From Siphonodentalium dalli (taxonomy: Eukaryota > Mollusca > Scaphopoda > Gadilida > Siphonodentaliidae), in contig CP136067.1 in NCBI GenBank assembly GCA_032622095.1, forward strand, positions 174,130,556-174,194,555: 64,000 bases of DNA, given 5' to 3'. Shown piece after piece: positions 20,208 through 36,632 of the stretch. Position 1 is the stretch's first letter, and the number at the start of each line of letters is the position of its first letter. The translations under genes and the position numbers were made by a program. The notes below the pieces were generated by a model. The model was not told where the DNA came from and ran no database searches. It worked only from the letters and a program-made list of their open reading frames with translations.

Positions 20208-20678
20208 CCGTACTTCCGCGTTCGGCTTTATCTCATACACACTCGGTGTTATACACAGCGTTCCTTTGGGACTTTTAAATGGGCGTGTCCTGGCGCCTGG
20301 GACATGAGCGCCCTGTACGACCCGGATCCACCTTCAAGTGTTGTCTGTAATAACTGTTTATTCTTGCACCCCGTGTGTACATGGTTTTAAAACATATATG
20401 TTTAATGTTGCTCATTCCACAAAACAGTTGTTCCGCCGCACATAAAGGCCATGCATGTATGTTTAGCCTGTACTGTCGTGGTTAAATTTCTTTGAAACGC
20501 TATTCACTCGATCTCTATTTATTCCAATACATCCATTGTTTGAGAAGAGTACTTACATTCTCAAGTTATTTTATTATTCGTCCAACTTCCTGGAAGAAAT
20601 ATAAAGTATATCATACGCTTTACGGAAGTTCGAAAGCGAAAACTACATCCTAGTTGTAAGGTTTGAATGGTATACATT
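20208..20678. other. Unassigned stretch left of the satellite
   Basis: No frame or repeat was recognised. Confidence 0.4.
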
Positions 20679-20752
20679 AAATAAATGTCATGCTGTTAAA
20701 TCTTGACTGACCTCTAAATAAATGTCATACTGTTAAATCTTGACTGACCTCT
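20679..20752 (+). repeat. 37-bp direct duplication (2 copies)
   Basis: The unit beginning AAATAAATGTCATGCTGTTA is present at 20679-20715 and 20716-20752 with one difference. It lies 80 bp from the satellite edge but is unrelated to the satellite monomer. Confidence 0.95.
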
Positions 20753-23700
20753 AAAAATGTGCTGAGTGGAATACTATAACGTCACCACTCTATTATAATA
20801 GGTAATGTACGATGATGAAGAAACATCATGGAACCAGTCTTATCATTACTCTCCGACATAGTGTGTGAAGAACCAGTCTTATCATTACTATCCGACATGA
20901 AGAACCAATCTTATCATTACTATCCGACATGAAGAACCAGTCTTATCATTACTATCCGACATGAAGAACCAGTCTTATCATTACTATCCGACATGAAGAA
21001 CCAGTCTTATCATTACTATCCGACATGAAGAACCAGTCTTATCATTAATATCCGACATGAAGAACCAGTCTTATCATTACTATCCGACATAGAACCAGTC
21101 TTATCATTACTATCCGACATGAAGAACCAGTCTTATCATTACTATCCGACATGAGTGTGTGAAGAACCAGTCTTATCATTAATATCCGACATGAAGAACC
21201 AGTCTTATCATTACTATCCGACATGAAGAACCAGTCTTATCATTACTATCCGACATAGAACCAGTCTTATCATTACTATCCGACATGAAGAACCAGTCTT
21301 ATCATTACTATCCGACATGAAGAACCAGTTTTATCATTACTATCCGACATGAAGAACCAGTCTTATCATTACTATCCGACATGAAGAACCAGTCTTATCA
21401 TTACTATCCGACATGAAGAACCAGTCTTATCATTACTATCCGACATGAAGAACCAGTCTTATCATTACTATCCGACATGAAGAACCAGTCTTATCATTAC
21501 TATCCGACATGAAGAACCAGTCTTATCATTACTATCCGACATGAAGAACCAGTCTTATCATTACTATCCGACATGAAGAACCAGTCTTATCATTACTCTC
21601 CGACATGAAGAACCAGTCTTATCATTAATATCCGACATGAAGAACCAGTCTTATCATTACTATCCGACATGAAGAACCAGTCTTATCATTACTATCCGAC
21701 ATGACTCATTGAAGAACCAGTCTTATCATTACTATCCGACATGAAGAACCAGTCTTATCATTACTATCCGACATGAAGAACCAGTCTTATCATTACTATC
21801 CGACATGAAGAACCAGTCTTATCATTACTATCCGACATGAAGAACCAGTTTTATCATTACTATCCGACATGAAGAACCAGTCTTATCATTACTATCCGAC
21901 ATGAAGAACCAGTCTTATCATTACTATCCGACATGAAGAACCAGTCTTATCATTACTATCCGACATAGAACCAGTCTTATCATTACTATCCGACATGAAG
22001 AACCAGTCTTATCATTACTATCCGACATAGAACCAGTCTTATCATTACTATCCGACATGACTAACCAGTCTTATCATTACTATCCGACATAGAACCAGTC
22101 TTATCATTACTATCCGACATAGAACCAGTCTTATCATTACTATCCGACATGAAGAACCAGTCTTATCATTACTATCCGACATGAAGAACCAGTTTTATCA
22201 TTACTATCCGACATGAAGAACCAGTCTTATCATTACTATCCGACATGAAGAACCAGTCTTATCATTACTATCCGACATAGAACCAGTCTTATCATTACTA
22301 TCCGACATGAAGAACCAGTCTTATCATTACTATCCGACATGAAGAACCAGTCTTATCATTACTATCCGACATAGAACCAGTCTTATCATTACTATCCGAC
22401 ATGAAGAACCAGTCTTATCATTACTATCCGACATAGAACCAGTCTTATCATTACTATCCGACATGACTAACCAGTCTTATCATTACTATCCGACATAGAA
22501 CCAGTCTTATCATTACTATCCGACATAGAACCAGTCTTATCATTACTATCCGACATGACTAACCAGTCTTATCATTACTATCCGACATGAAGAACCAGTC
22601 TTATCATTACTATCCGACATGAAGAACCAGTCTTATCATTACTATCCGACATGAAGAACCAGTCTTATCATTACTATCCGACATGAGTGTGTAAAGAACC
22701 AGTCTTATCATTACTATCCGACATGAAGAACCAGTCTTATCATTAATATCCGACATGAAGAACCAGTCTTATCATTACTATCCGACATGAAGAACCAGTC
22801 TTATCATTACTATCCGACATGAAGAACCAGTCTTATCATTACTATCCGACATGAAGAACCAGTCTTATCATTACTATCCGACATAGAACCAGTCTTATCA
22901 TTACTATCCGACATGAAGAACCAGTCTTATCATTACTATCCGACATGAAGAACCAGTCTTATCATTACTACCCGACATGAAGAACCAGTCTTATCATTAC
23001 TATCCGACATGAAGAACCAGTCTTATCATTACTATCCGACATGAAGAACCAGTCTTATCATTACTATCCGACATGAAGAACCAGTCTTATCATTACTATC
23101 CGACATGAAGAACCAGTCTTATCATTACTATCCGACATGAAGAACCAGTCTTATCATTACTATCCGACATAGAACCAGTCTTATCATTACTATCCGACAT
23201 GAAGAACCAGTCTTATCATTACTATCCGACATGAAGAACCAGTCTTATCATTACTATCCGACATGAAGAACCAGTCTTATCATTACTATCCGACATGAAG
23301 AACCAGTCTTATCATTACTATCCGACATAGAACCAGTCTTATCATTACTATCCGACATAGAACCAGTCTTATCATTACTATCCGACATGAAGAACCAGTC
23401 TTATCATTACTATCCGACATAGAACCAGTCTTATCATTACTATCCGACATAGAACCAGTCTTATCATTACTATCCGACATGAAGAACCAGTCTTATCATT
23501 ACTATCCGACATGAAGAACCAGTCTTATCATTACTATCCGACATAGAACCAGTCTTATCATTACTATCCGACATGAAGAACCAGTCTTATCATTACTATC
23601 CGACATAGAACCAGTCTTATCATTACTATCCGACATGAAGAACCAGTCTTATCATTACTATCCGACATGAAGAACCAGTCTTATCATTACTATCCGACAT

Positions 23701-24387
23701 GAAGAACCAGTCTTATCATTACTATCCGACATAGAACCAGTCTTATCATTACTATCCGACATGAAGAACCAGTCTTATCATTACTATCCGACATGAAGAA
23801 CCAGTCTTATCATTACTATCCGACATAGAACCAGTCTTATCATTACTATCCGACATGAAGAACCAGTCTTATCATTACTATCCGACATAGAACCAGTCTT
23901 ATCATTACTATCCGACATGAAGAACCAGTCTTATCATTACTATCCGACATGAAGAACCAGTCTTATCATTACTATCCGACATAGAACCAGTCTTATCATT
24001 ACTATCCGACATGAAGAACCAGTCTTATCATTACTATCCGACATAGAACCAGTCTTATCATTACTATCCGACATGAAGAACCAGTCTTATCATTACTATC
24101 CGACATGAAGAACCAGTCTTATCATTACTATCCGACATGAAGAACCAGTCTTATCATTACTATCCGACATGAAGAACCAGTCTTATCATTACTATCCGAC
24201 ATGAAGAACCAGTCTTATCATTACTATCCGACATGAAGAACCAGTCTTATCATTACTATCCGACATGAAGAACCAGTCTTATCATTACTATCCGACATGA
24301 AGAACCAGTCTTATCATTACTATCCGACATGAAGAACCAGTCTTATCATTACTATCCGACATGAAGAACCAGTCTTATCATTACTAT

Positions 24388-24770
24388 CCGATATAATGTG
24401 TGAAGAACTAGTCTTATCATTACTACCCGACATGAAGAACCAGTCTTATCATTACTATCCGACATGAATAACCAGTCTTATCATTACTATCCGACATGAA
24501 GAACCAGTCTTATCATTACTATCCGATATAATGTGTGAAGAACTAGTCTTATCATTACTATCCGACATGAAGAACCAGTCTTATCATTACTATCCGACAT
24601 GAAGAACCAGTCTTATCATTACTATCCGATATAATGTGTGAAGAACTAGTCTTATCATTACTATCCGACATGAAGAACCAGTCTTATCATTACTATCCGA
24701 CATGAAGAACCAGTCTTATCATTACTATCCGATATAATGTGTGAAGAACTAGTCTTATCATTACTATCCG
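24388..24770 (+). repeat. Satellite subdomain: three-monomer higher-order repeat
   Basis: The distinctive joint GATATAATGTGTGAAGAACT appears four times, near 24389, 24525, 24628 and 24731. The last three are about 103 bp apart, which equals two standard monomers plus one long one. This joint is not seen elsewhere in the array, so it spread locally. Confidence 0.88.
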
Positions 24771-27700
24771 ACATGAAGAACCAGTCTTATCATTACTATC
24801 CGACATGAAGAACCAGTCTTATCATTACTATCCGACATGAAGAACCAGTCTTATCATTACTATCCGACATGAGTGTGTGAAGAACCAGTCTTATCATTAC
24901 TATCCGACATGAAGAACCAGTCTTTTCATTACTATCCGACATGAAGAACCAGTCTTATCATTACTATCCGACATGAAGAACCAGTCTTATCATTACTATC
25001 CGACATGAAGAACCAGTCTTATCATTACTATCCGGCATGAAGAACCAGTCTTATCATTACTATCCGACATGAAGAACCAGTCTTATCATTACTATCCGAC
25101 ATAGAACCAGTCTTATCATTACTATCCGACATGAAGAACCAGTCTTATCATTACTATCCGACATGAAGAACCAGTCTTATCATTACTACCCGACATGAAG
25201 AACCAGTCTTATCATTACTATCCGACATGAAGAACCAGTCTTATCATTACTATCCGACATAGAACCAGTCTTATCATTACTATCCGACATGAAGAACCAG
25301 TCTTATCATTACTATCCGACATGAAGAACCAGTCTTATCATTACTATCCGACATGGAGAACCAGTCTTATCATTACTATCCGACATGAAGAACCAGTCTT
25401 ATCATTACTATCCGACATGAAGAACCAGTCTTATCATTACTATCCGACATGAGTGTGTGAAGAACCAGTCTTATCATTACTATCCGACATGAAGAACCAG
25501 TCTTATCATTACTATCCGACATGAAGAACCAGTCTTATCATTACTATCCGACATGAAGAACCAGTCTTATCATTACTATCCGACATGAAGAACCAGTCTT
25601 ATCATTACTATCCGACATGAAGAACCAGTCTTATCATTACTATCCGACATGAAGAACCAGTCTTATCATTACTATCCGACATGAAGAACCAGTCTTATCA
25701 TTACTATCCGACATGAAGAACCAGTCTTATCATTACTATCCGACATGAAGAACCAGTCTTATCATTACTATCCGACATGAAGAACCAGTCTTATCATTAC
25801 TATCCGACATGAAGAACCAGTCTTATCATTACTATCCGACATGACTAAGAACCAGTCTTATAATTACTATCCGACATGAAGAACCAGTCTTATCATTACT
25901 ATCCGACATGAAGAACCAGTCTTATCATTACTATCCGACATGAAGAACCAGTCTTATCATTACTATCCGGCATGAAGAACCAGTCTTATCATTACTATCC
26001 GACATGAAGAACCAGTCTTATCATTACTATCCGACATGAAGAACCAGTCTTATCATTACTATCCGACATGACTAAGAACCAGTCTTATCATTACTATCCG
26101 ACATGACTAAGAACCAGTCTTATCATTACTATCCGACATGAAGAACCAGTCTTATCATTACTATCCGACATGACTAAGAACCAGTCTTATAATTACTATC
26201 CGACATGAAGAACCAGTCTTATCATTACTATCCGACATGAAGAACCAGTCTTATCATTACTATCCGACATGAAGAACCAGTCTTATCATTACTATCCGAC
26301 ATGAAGAACCAGTCTTATCATTACTATCCGACATGAAGAACCAGTCTTATCATTACTATCCGACATGAAGAACCAGTCTTATCATTAATATCCGACATGA
26401 AGAACCAGTCTTATCATTACTATCCGACATGACTAAGAACCAGTCTTATCATTACTATCCGACATGAAGAACCAGTCTTATCATTACTATCCGACATGAA
26501 GAACCAGTCTTATCATTACTATCCGACATGAGTGTGTGAAGAACCAGTCTTATCATTACTATCCGACATGAAGAACCAGTCTTATCATTACTATCCGACA
26601 TGAAGAACCAGTCTTATCATTACTATCCGACATGAAGAACCAGTCTTATCATTACTATCCGACATGAAGAACCAGTCTTATCATTACTATCCGACATGAA
26701 GAACCAGTCTTATCATTACTATCCGACATGGAGAACCAGTCTTATCATTACTATCCGACATGAAGAACCAGTCTTATCATTACTATCCGACATGAAGAAC
26801 CAGTCTTATCATTACTATCCGACATGAAGAACCAGTCTTATCATTACTATCCGACATGAGTGTGTGAAGAACCAGTCTTATCATTACTATCCGACATGAA
26901 GAACCAGTCTTATCATTACTATCCGACATGAAGAACCAGTCTTATCATTACTATCCGACATAGTGTGTGAAGAACCAGTCTTATCATTACTATCCGACAT
27001 GAAGAACCAGTCTTATCATTACTATCCGACATGAAGAACCAGTCTTATCATTACTATCCGACATGAGTGTGTGAAGAACCAGTCTTATCATTACTATCCG
27101 ACATGAAGAACCAGTCTTATCATTACTATCCGACATGAAGAACCAGTCTTATCATTACTATCCGGCATGAAGAACCAGTCTTATCATTACTATCCGACAT
27201 GAAGAACCAGTCTTATCATTACTATCCGACATGAAGAACCAGTCTTATCATTACTATCCGACATGAAGAACCAGTCTTATCATTACTATCCGACATGAAG
27301 AACCAGTCTTATCATTACTATCCGACATGAAGAACCAGTCTTATCATTACTATCCGACATGAAGAACCAGTCTTATCATTACTATCCGACATGAAGAACC
27401 AGTCTTATCATTAATATCCGACATGAAGAACCAGTCTTATCATTACTATCCGACATGACTAACCAGTCTTATCATTACTATCCGACATGAAGAACCAGTC
27501 TTATCATTACTATCCGGCATGAAGAACCAGTCTTATCATTACTATCCGACATGAAGAACCAGTCTTATCATTACTATCCGACATGAAGAACCAGTCTTAT
27601 CATTACTATCCGACATGAAGAACCAGTCTTATCATTACTATCCGACATGAAGAACCAGTCTTATCATTACTATCCGACATGAAGAACCAGTCTTATCATT

Positions 27701-30700
27701 ACTATCCGACATGAAGAACCAGTCTTATCATTACTATCCGACATGAAGAACCAGTCTTATCATTAATATCCGACATGAAGAACCAGTCTTATCATTACTA
27801 TCCGACATGACTAACCAGTCTTATCATTACTATCCGACATGAAGAACCAGTCTTATCATTAATATCCGACATGAAGAACCAGTCTTATCATTACTATCCG
27901 ACATGACTAACCAGTCTTATCATTACTATCCGACATGACTAACCAGTCTTATCATTACTATCCGACATGAAGAACCAGTCTTATCATTAATATCCGACAT
28001 GAAGAACCAGTCTTATCATTACTATCCGACATGACTAAGAACCAGTCTTATCATTACTATCCGACATGAAGAACCAGTCTTATCATTACTATCCGACATG
28101 AGTGTGTGAAGAACCAGTCTTATCATTACTATCCGACATGAAGAACCAGTCTTATCATTACTATCCGACATGAAGAACCAGTCTTATCATTACTATCCGA
28201 CATGAAGAACCAGTCTTATCATTACTATCCGACATGAAGAACCAGTCTTATCATTACTATCCGACATGAAGAACCAGTCTTATCATTACTATCCGACATG
28301 AAGAACCAGTCTTATCATTACTATCCGACATGAAGAACCAGTCTTATCATTACTATCCGACATGAGTGTGTGAAGAACCAGTCTTATCATTACTATCCGA
28401 CATGAAGAACCAGTCTTATCATTACTATCCGACATGAAGAACCAGTCTTATCATTACTATCCGACATGAAGAACCAGTCTTATCATTACTATCCGACATG
28501 AAGAACCAGTCTTATCATTACTATCCGACATGAAGAACCAGTCTTATCATTACTATCCGACATGAAGAACCAGTCTTATCATTACTATCCGACATGAAGA
28601 ACCAGTCTTATCATTACTATCCGACATGAAGAACCAGTCTTATCATTACTATCCGACATGAAGAACCAGTCTTATCATTACTATCCGACATGAAGAACCA
28701 GTCTTATCATTACTATCCGACATGAAGAACCAGTCTTATCATTACTATCCGACATGAAGAACCAGTCTTATCATTACTATCCGACATGAAGAACCAGTCT
28801 TATCATTACTATCCGACATGAAGAACCAGTCTTATCATTACTATCCGACATGAAGAACCAGTCTTATCATTACTATCCGACATGAAGAACCAGTCTTATC
28901 ATTACTATCCGACATGAAGAACCAGTCTTATCATTACTATCCGACATGAAGAACCAGTCTTATCATTACTATCCGACATGAAGAACCAGTCTTATCATTA
29001 ATATCCGACATGAAGAACCAGTCTTATCATTACTATCCGACATGACTAAGAACCAGTCTTATCATTACTATCCGACATGAAGAACCAGTCTTATCATTAC
29101 TATCCGACATGACTAAGAACCAGTCTTATCATTACTATCCGACATGAAGAACCAGTCTTATCATTACTATCCGACATGAAGAACCAGTCTTATCATTACT
29201 ATCCGACATGAAGAACCAGTCTTATCATTACTATCCGACATGAAGAACCAGTCTTATCATTACTATCCGACATGAAGAACAAGTCTTATCATTACTATCC
29301 GACATGACTAAGAACCAGTCTTATCATTACTATCCGACATGGAGAACCAGTCTTATCATTACTATCCGACATGAAGAACCAGTCTTATCATTACTATCCG
29401 ACATGAAGAACCAGTCTTATCATTACTATCCGACATGAAGAACCAGTCTTATCATTACTATCCGACATAGTGTGTGAAGAACCAGTCTTATCATTACTAT
29501 CCGACATGAAGAACCAGTCTTATCATTACTATCCGACATGAAGAACCAGTCTTATCATTACTATCCGACATAGTGTGTGAAGAACCAGTCTTATCATTAC
29601 TATCCGACATGAAGAACCAGTCTTATCATTACTATCCGACATGAAGAACCAGTCTTATCATTACTATCCGACATGAAGAACCAGTCTTATCATTACTATC
29701 CGACATGAAGAACCAGTCTTATCATTACTATCCGACATGAAGAACCAGTCTTATCATTACTATCCGACATGAAGAACCAGTCTTATCATTACTATCCGAC
29801 ATGAAGAACCAGTCTTATCATTACTATCCGACATGACTAAGAACCAGTCTTATCATTACTATCCGACATAGTGTGTGAAGAACCAGTCTTATCATTACTA
29901 TCCGACATGAAGAACCAGTCTTATCATTACTATCCGACATGAAGAACCAGTCTTATCATTACTATCCGACATGAAGAACCAGTCTTATCATTACTATCCG
30001 ACATGAAGAACCAGTCTTATCATTACTATCCGACATGAAGAACCAGTCTTATCATTACTATCCGACATGAAGAACCAGTCTTATCATTACTATCCGACAT
30101 GAAGAACAAGTCTTATCATTACTATCCGACATGACTAAGAACCAGTCTTATCATTACTATCCGACATGGAGAACCAGTCTTATCATTACTATCCGACATG
30201 AAGAACCAGTCTTATCATTACTATCCGACATGAAGAACCAGTCTTATCATTACTATCCGACATAGTGTGTGAAGAACCAGTCTTATCATTACTATCCGAC
30301 ATGAAGAACCAGTCTTATCATTACTATCCGACATGAGTGTGTGAAGAACCAGTCTTATCATTACTATCCGACATGAAGAACCAGTCTTATCATTACTATC
30401 CGACATGAAGAACCAGTCTTATCATTACTATCCGACATGACTAAGAACCAGTCTTATCATTACTATCCGACATGACTAAGAACCAGTCTTATCATTACTA
30501 TCCGACATGAAGAACCAGTCTTATCATTACTATCCGACATGAAGAACCAGTCTTATCATTACTATCCGACATGAAGAACCAGTCTTATCATTACTATCCG
30601 ACATGAAGAACAAGTCTTATCATTACTATCCGACATGAAGAACCAGTCTTATCATTACTATCCGACATGGAGAACCAGTCTTATCATTACTATCCGACAT

Positions 30701-33700
30701 GAAGAACCAGTCTTATCATTACTATCCGACATGAGTGTGTGAAGAACCAGTCTTATCATTACTATCCGACATGAAGAACCAGTCTTATCATTACTATCCG
30801 ACATGAAGAACCAGTCTTATCATTACTATCCGACATGAAGAACCAGTCTTATCATTACTATCCGACATGAAGAACCAGTCTTATCATTACTATCCGACAT
30901 GAAGAACCAGTCTTATCATTACTATCCGACATGAAGAACCAGTCTTATCATTACTATCCGACATAGTGTGTGAAGAACCAGTCTTATCATTACTATCCGA
31001 CATGAAGAACCAGTCTTATCATTACTATCCGACATGAAGAACCAGTCTTATCATTACTATCCGACATGAAGAACCAGTCTTATCATTACTATCCGACATG
31101 AAGAACCAGTCTTATCATTACTATCCGACATGAAGAACCAGTCTTATCATTACTATCCGACATGGAGAACCAGTCTTATCATTACTATCCGACATGAAGA
31201 ACCAGTCTTATCATTGCTATCCGACATGAAGAACCAGTCTTATCATTACTATCCGACATGAAGAACCAGTCTTATCATTACTATCCGACATGGAGAACCA
31301 GTCTTATCATTACTATCCGACATGAAGAACCAGTCTTATCATTACTATCCGACATGAAGAACCAGTCTTATCATTACTATCCGACATGAAGAACCAGTCT
31401 TATCATTACTATCCGACATGAAGAACCAGTCTTATCATTACTATCCGACATGAAGAACCAGTCTTATCATTACTATCCGACATGAAGAACCAGTCTTATC
31501 ATTACTATCCGACATGGAGAACCAGTCTTATCATTACTATCCGACATGAAGAACCAGTCTTATCATTACTATCCGACATGAAGAACCAGTCTTATCATTA
31601 CTATCCGACATGAAGAACCAGTCTTATCATTACTATCCGACATGAAGAACCAGTCTTATCATTACTATCCGACATGAAGAACCAGTCTTATCATTACTAT
31701 CCGACATGGAGAACCAGTCTTATCATTACTATCCGACATGAAGAACCAGTCTTATCATTACTATCCGACATGAAGAACCAGTCTTATCATTACTACCCGA
31801 CATGAGTGTGTGAAGAACCAGTCTTATCATTACTATCCGACATGAAGAACCAGTCTTATCATTACTATCCGACATGAGTGTGTGAAGAACCAGTCTTATC
31901 ATTACTACCCGACATGAGTGTGTGAAGAACCAGTCTTATCATTACTATCCGACATGAGTGTGTGAAGAACCAGTCTTATCATTACTACCCGACATGAGTG
32001 TGTGAAGAACCAGTCTTATCATTACTATCCGACATGAAGAACCAGTCTTATCATTACTACCCGACATGAAGAACCAGTCTTATCATTACTATCCGACATA
32101 GTGTGTGAAGAACCAGTCTTATCATTACTATCCGACATAGTGTGTGAAGAACCAGTCTTATCATTACTATCCGACATGAAGAACCAGTCTTATCATTACT
32201 ATCCGACATGGAGAACCAGTCTTATCATTACTATCCGACATGAAGAACCAGTCTTATCATTACTATCCGACATGAAGAACCAGTCTTATCATTACTATCC
32301 GACATGAAGAACCAGTCTTATCATTACTATCCGACATGGAGAACCAGTCTTATCATTACTATCCGACATGAAGAACCAGTCTTATCATTACTATCCGACA
32401 TGAAGAACCAGTCTTATCATTACTATCCGACATGAAGAACCAGTCTTATCATTACTATCCGACATGAAGAACCAGTCTTATCATTACTACCCGACATGAG
32501 TGTGTGAAGAACCAGTCTTATCATTACTATCCGACATGAAGAACCAGTCTTATCATTACTATCCGACATGAGTGTGTGAAGAACCAGTCTTATCATTACT
32601 ATCCGACATGAAGAACCAGTCTTATCATTACTATCCGACATAGTGTGTGAAGAACCAGTCTTATCATTACTATCCGACATGAAGAACCAGTCTTATCATT
32701 GCTATCCGACATGAAGAACCAGTCTTATCATTACTATCCGACATGAAGAACCAGTCTTATCATTACTATCCGACATGAAGAACCAGTCTTATCATTACTA
32801 TCCGACATGAAGAACCAGTCTTATCATTACTATCCGACATAGAACCAGTCTTATCATTACTATCCGACATGAGTGTGTGAAGAACCAGTCTTATCATTAC
32901 TATCCGACATGAGTGTGTGAAGAACCAGTCTTATCATTACTATCCGACATGAGTGTGTGAAGAACCAGTCTTATCATTACTATCCGACATGAAGAACCAG
33001 TCTTATCATTACTATCCGACATGAAGAACCAGTCTTATCATTACTATCCGACATGGAGAACCAGTCTTATCATTACTATCCGACATGAAGAACCAGTCTT
33101 ATCATTACTATCCGACATGAAGAACCAGTCTTATCATTACTATCCGACATGAAGAACCAGTCTTATCATTACTATCCGACATGAAGAACCAGTCTTATCA
33201 TTACTATCCGACATGAAGAACCAGTCTTATCATTACTATCCGACATGAAGAACCAGTCTTATCATTACTATCCGACATGACTAACCAGTCTTATCATTAC
33301 TATCCGACATGAAGAACCAGTCTTATCATTACTATCCGACATAGTGCGTGAAGAACCAGTCTTATCATTGCTATCCGACATGAAGAACCAGTCTTATCAT
33401 TACTATCCGACATGAAGAACCAGTCTTATCATTACTATCCGACATGAAGAACCAGTCTTATCATTACTATCCGACATGAAGAACCAGTCTTATCATTACT
33501 ATCCGACATGAAGAACCAGTCTTATCATTACTATCCGACATGAAGAACCAGTCTTATCATTACTATCCGACATGACTAACCAGTCTTATCATTACTATCC
33601 GACATGAAGAACCAGTCTTATCATTACTATCCGACATAGTGTGTGAAGAACCAGTCTTATCATTACTATCCGACATGAAGAACCAGTCTTATCATTACTA

Positions 33701-36632
33701 TCCGACATGAAGAACCAGTCTTATCATTACTATCCGACATGAAGAACCAGTCTTATCATTACTATCCGACATGAAGAACCAGTTTTATCATTACTATCCG
33801 ACATGAAGAACCAGTCTTATCATTACTATCCGACATGAAGAACCAGTCTTATCATTACTATCCGACATGAAGAACCAGTCTTATCATTACTATCCGACAT
33901 GAAGAACCAGTCTTATCATTACTATCCGACATGACTAACCAGTCTTATCATTACTATCCGACATGAAGAACCAGTCTTATCATTACTATCCGACATAGTG
34001 TGTGAAGAACCAGTCTTATCATTACTATCCGACATAGTGTGTGAAGAACCAGTCTTATCATTACTATCCGACATAGTGTGTGAAGAACCAGTCTTATCAT
34101 TACTATCCGACATGAAGAACCAGTCTTTTCATTACTATCCGACATGAAAACCAGTCTTATCATTACTATCCGACATGAAGAACCAGTCTTATCATTACTA
34201 TCCGACATGAAGAACCAGTCTTATCATTACTATCCGACATGAAGAACCAGTCTTATCATTACTACCCGACATGAGTGTGTGAAGAACCAGTCTTATCATT
34301 ACTATCCGACATAGTGTGTGAAGAACCAGTCTTATCATTACTATCCGACATGAAGAACCAGTCTTATCATTACTATCCGACATGAAGAACCAGTCTTATC
34401 ATTACTATCCGACATGAAGAACCAGTCTTATCATTACTATCCGACATAGAACCAGTCTTATCATTACTATCCGACATGAAGAACCAGTCTTATCATTACT
34501 ATCCGACATGAAGAACCAGTCTTATCATTACTATCCGACATGAAGAACCAGTCTTATCATTACTATCCGACATGAAGAACCAGTCTTATCATTACTATCC
34601 GACATGAAGAACCAGTCTTATCATTACTATCCGACATGAAGAACCAGTCTTATCATTACTATCCGACATAGAACCAGTCTTATCATTACTATCCGACATG
34701 AAGAACCAGTCTTATCATTACTATCCGACATGAAGAACCAGTCTTATCATTACTATCCGACATGAAGAACCAGTCTTATCATTACTATCCGACATGAAGA
34801 ACCAGTCTTATCATTACTATCCGACATGACTAACCAGTCTTATCATTACTATCCGACATAGTGTGTGAAGAACCAGTCTTATCATTACTATCCGACATGA
34901 AGAACCAGTCTTATCATTACTATCCGACATGACTAACCAGTCTTATCATTACTATCCGACATAGTGTGTGAAGAACCAGTCTTATCATTACTATCCGACA
35001 TGAAGAACCAGTCTTATCATTACTATCCGACATGAAGAACCAGTCTTATCATTACTATCCGACATGACTAACCAGTCTTATCATTACTATCCGACATGAA
35101 GAACCAGTCTTATCATTACTATCCGACATGAAGAACCAGTCTTATCATTACTATCCGACATGAAGAACCAGTCTTATCATTACTATCCGACATGAAGAAC
35201 CAGTCTTATCATTACTATCCGACATGAAGAACCAGTCTTATCATTACTATCCGACATGAAGAACCAGTCTTATCATTACTACCCGACATGAGTGTGTGAA
35301 GAACCAGTCTTATCATTACTATCCGACATAGAACCAGTCTTATCATTAATATCCGACATGAAGAACCAGTCTTATCATTACTATCCGACATGAAGAACCA
35401 GTCTTATCATTACTATCCGACATAGTGTGTGAAGAACCAGTCTTATCATTACTATCCGACATGAAGAACCAGTCTTATCATTACTATCCGACATGAGTGT
35501 GTGAAGAACCAGTCTTATCATTACTATCCGACATGAAGAACCAGTCTTATCATTACTATCCGACATGAAGAACCAGTCTTATCATTACTATCCGACATGA
35601 CTCATTATAGTGTGTGAAGAACCAGTCTTATCATTACTATCCGACATGAAGAACCAGTCTTATCATTACTATCCGACATGAAGAACCAGTCTTATCATTA
35701 CTATCCGACATGAAGAACCAGTCTTATCATTACTATCCGACATGAAGAACCAGTCTTATCATTAATATCCGACATGAAGAACCAGTCTTATCATTACTAT
35801 CCGACATGAAGAACCAGTCTTATAATTACTATCCGACATGAAGAACCAGTCTTATCATTACTATCCGACATGAAGAACCAGTCTTATCATTACTATCCGA
35901 TATAGTGTGTGAAGAACCAGTCTTATCATTACTATCCGACATGAAGAACCAGTCTTATCATTACTATCCGACATGAAGAACCAGTCTTATCATTACTATC
36001 CGACATGAAGAACCAGTCTTATCATTACTATCCGACATGAAGAACCAGTCTTATCATTACTATCCGACATAGTGTGTGAAGAACCAGTCTTATCATTACT
36101 ATCCGACATGAAGAACCAGTCTTATCATTACTATCCGACATGAAGAACCAGTCTTATCATTACTATCCGATATAGTGTGTGAAGAACCAGTCTTATCATT
36201 ACTATCCGACATGAAGAACCAGTCTTATCATTACTATCCGACATGAAGAACCAGTCTTATCATTACTATCCGACATGAAGAACCAGTCTTATCATTACTA
36301 TCCGACATGAAGAACCAGTCTTATCATTACTATCCGACATGAAGAACCAGTCTTATCATTACTATCCGACATAGTGTGTGAAGAACCAGTCTTATCATTA
36401 CTATCCGACATGAAGAACCAGTCTTATCATTACTATCCGACATGAAGAACCAGTCTTATCATTACTATCCGACATGAAGAACCAGTCTTATCATTACTAT
36501 CCGACATGAAGAACCAGTCTTATCATTACTATCCGACATGAAGAACCAGTCTTATCATTACTATCCGACATGAAGAACCAGTCTTATCATTACTATCCGA
36601 CATGAAGAACCAGTCTTATCATTACTATCCGA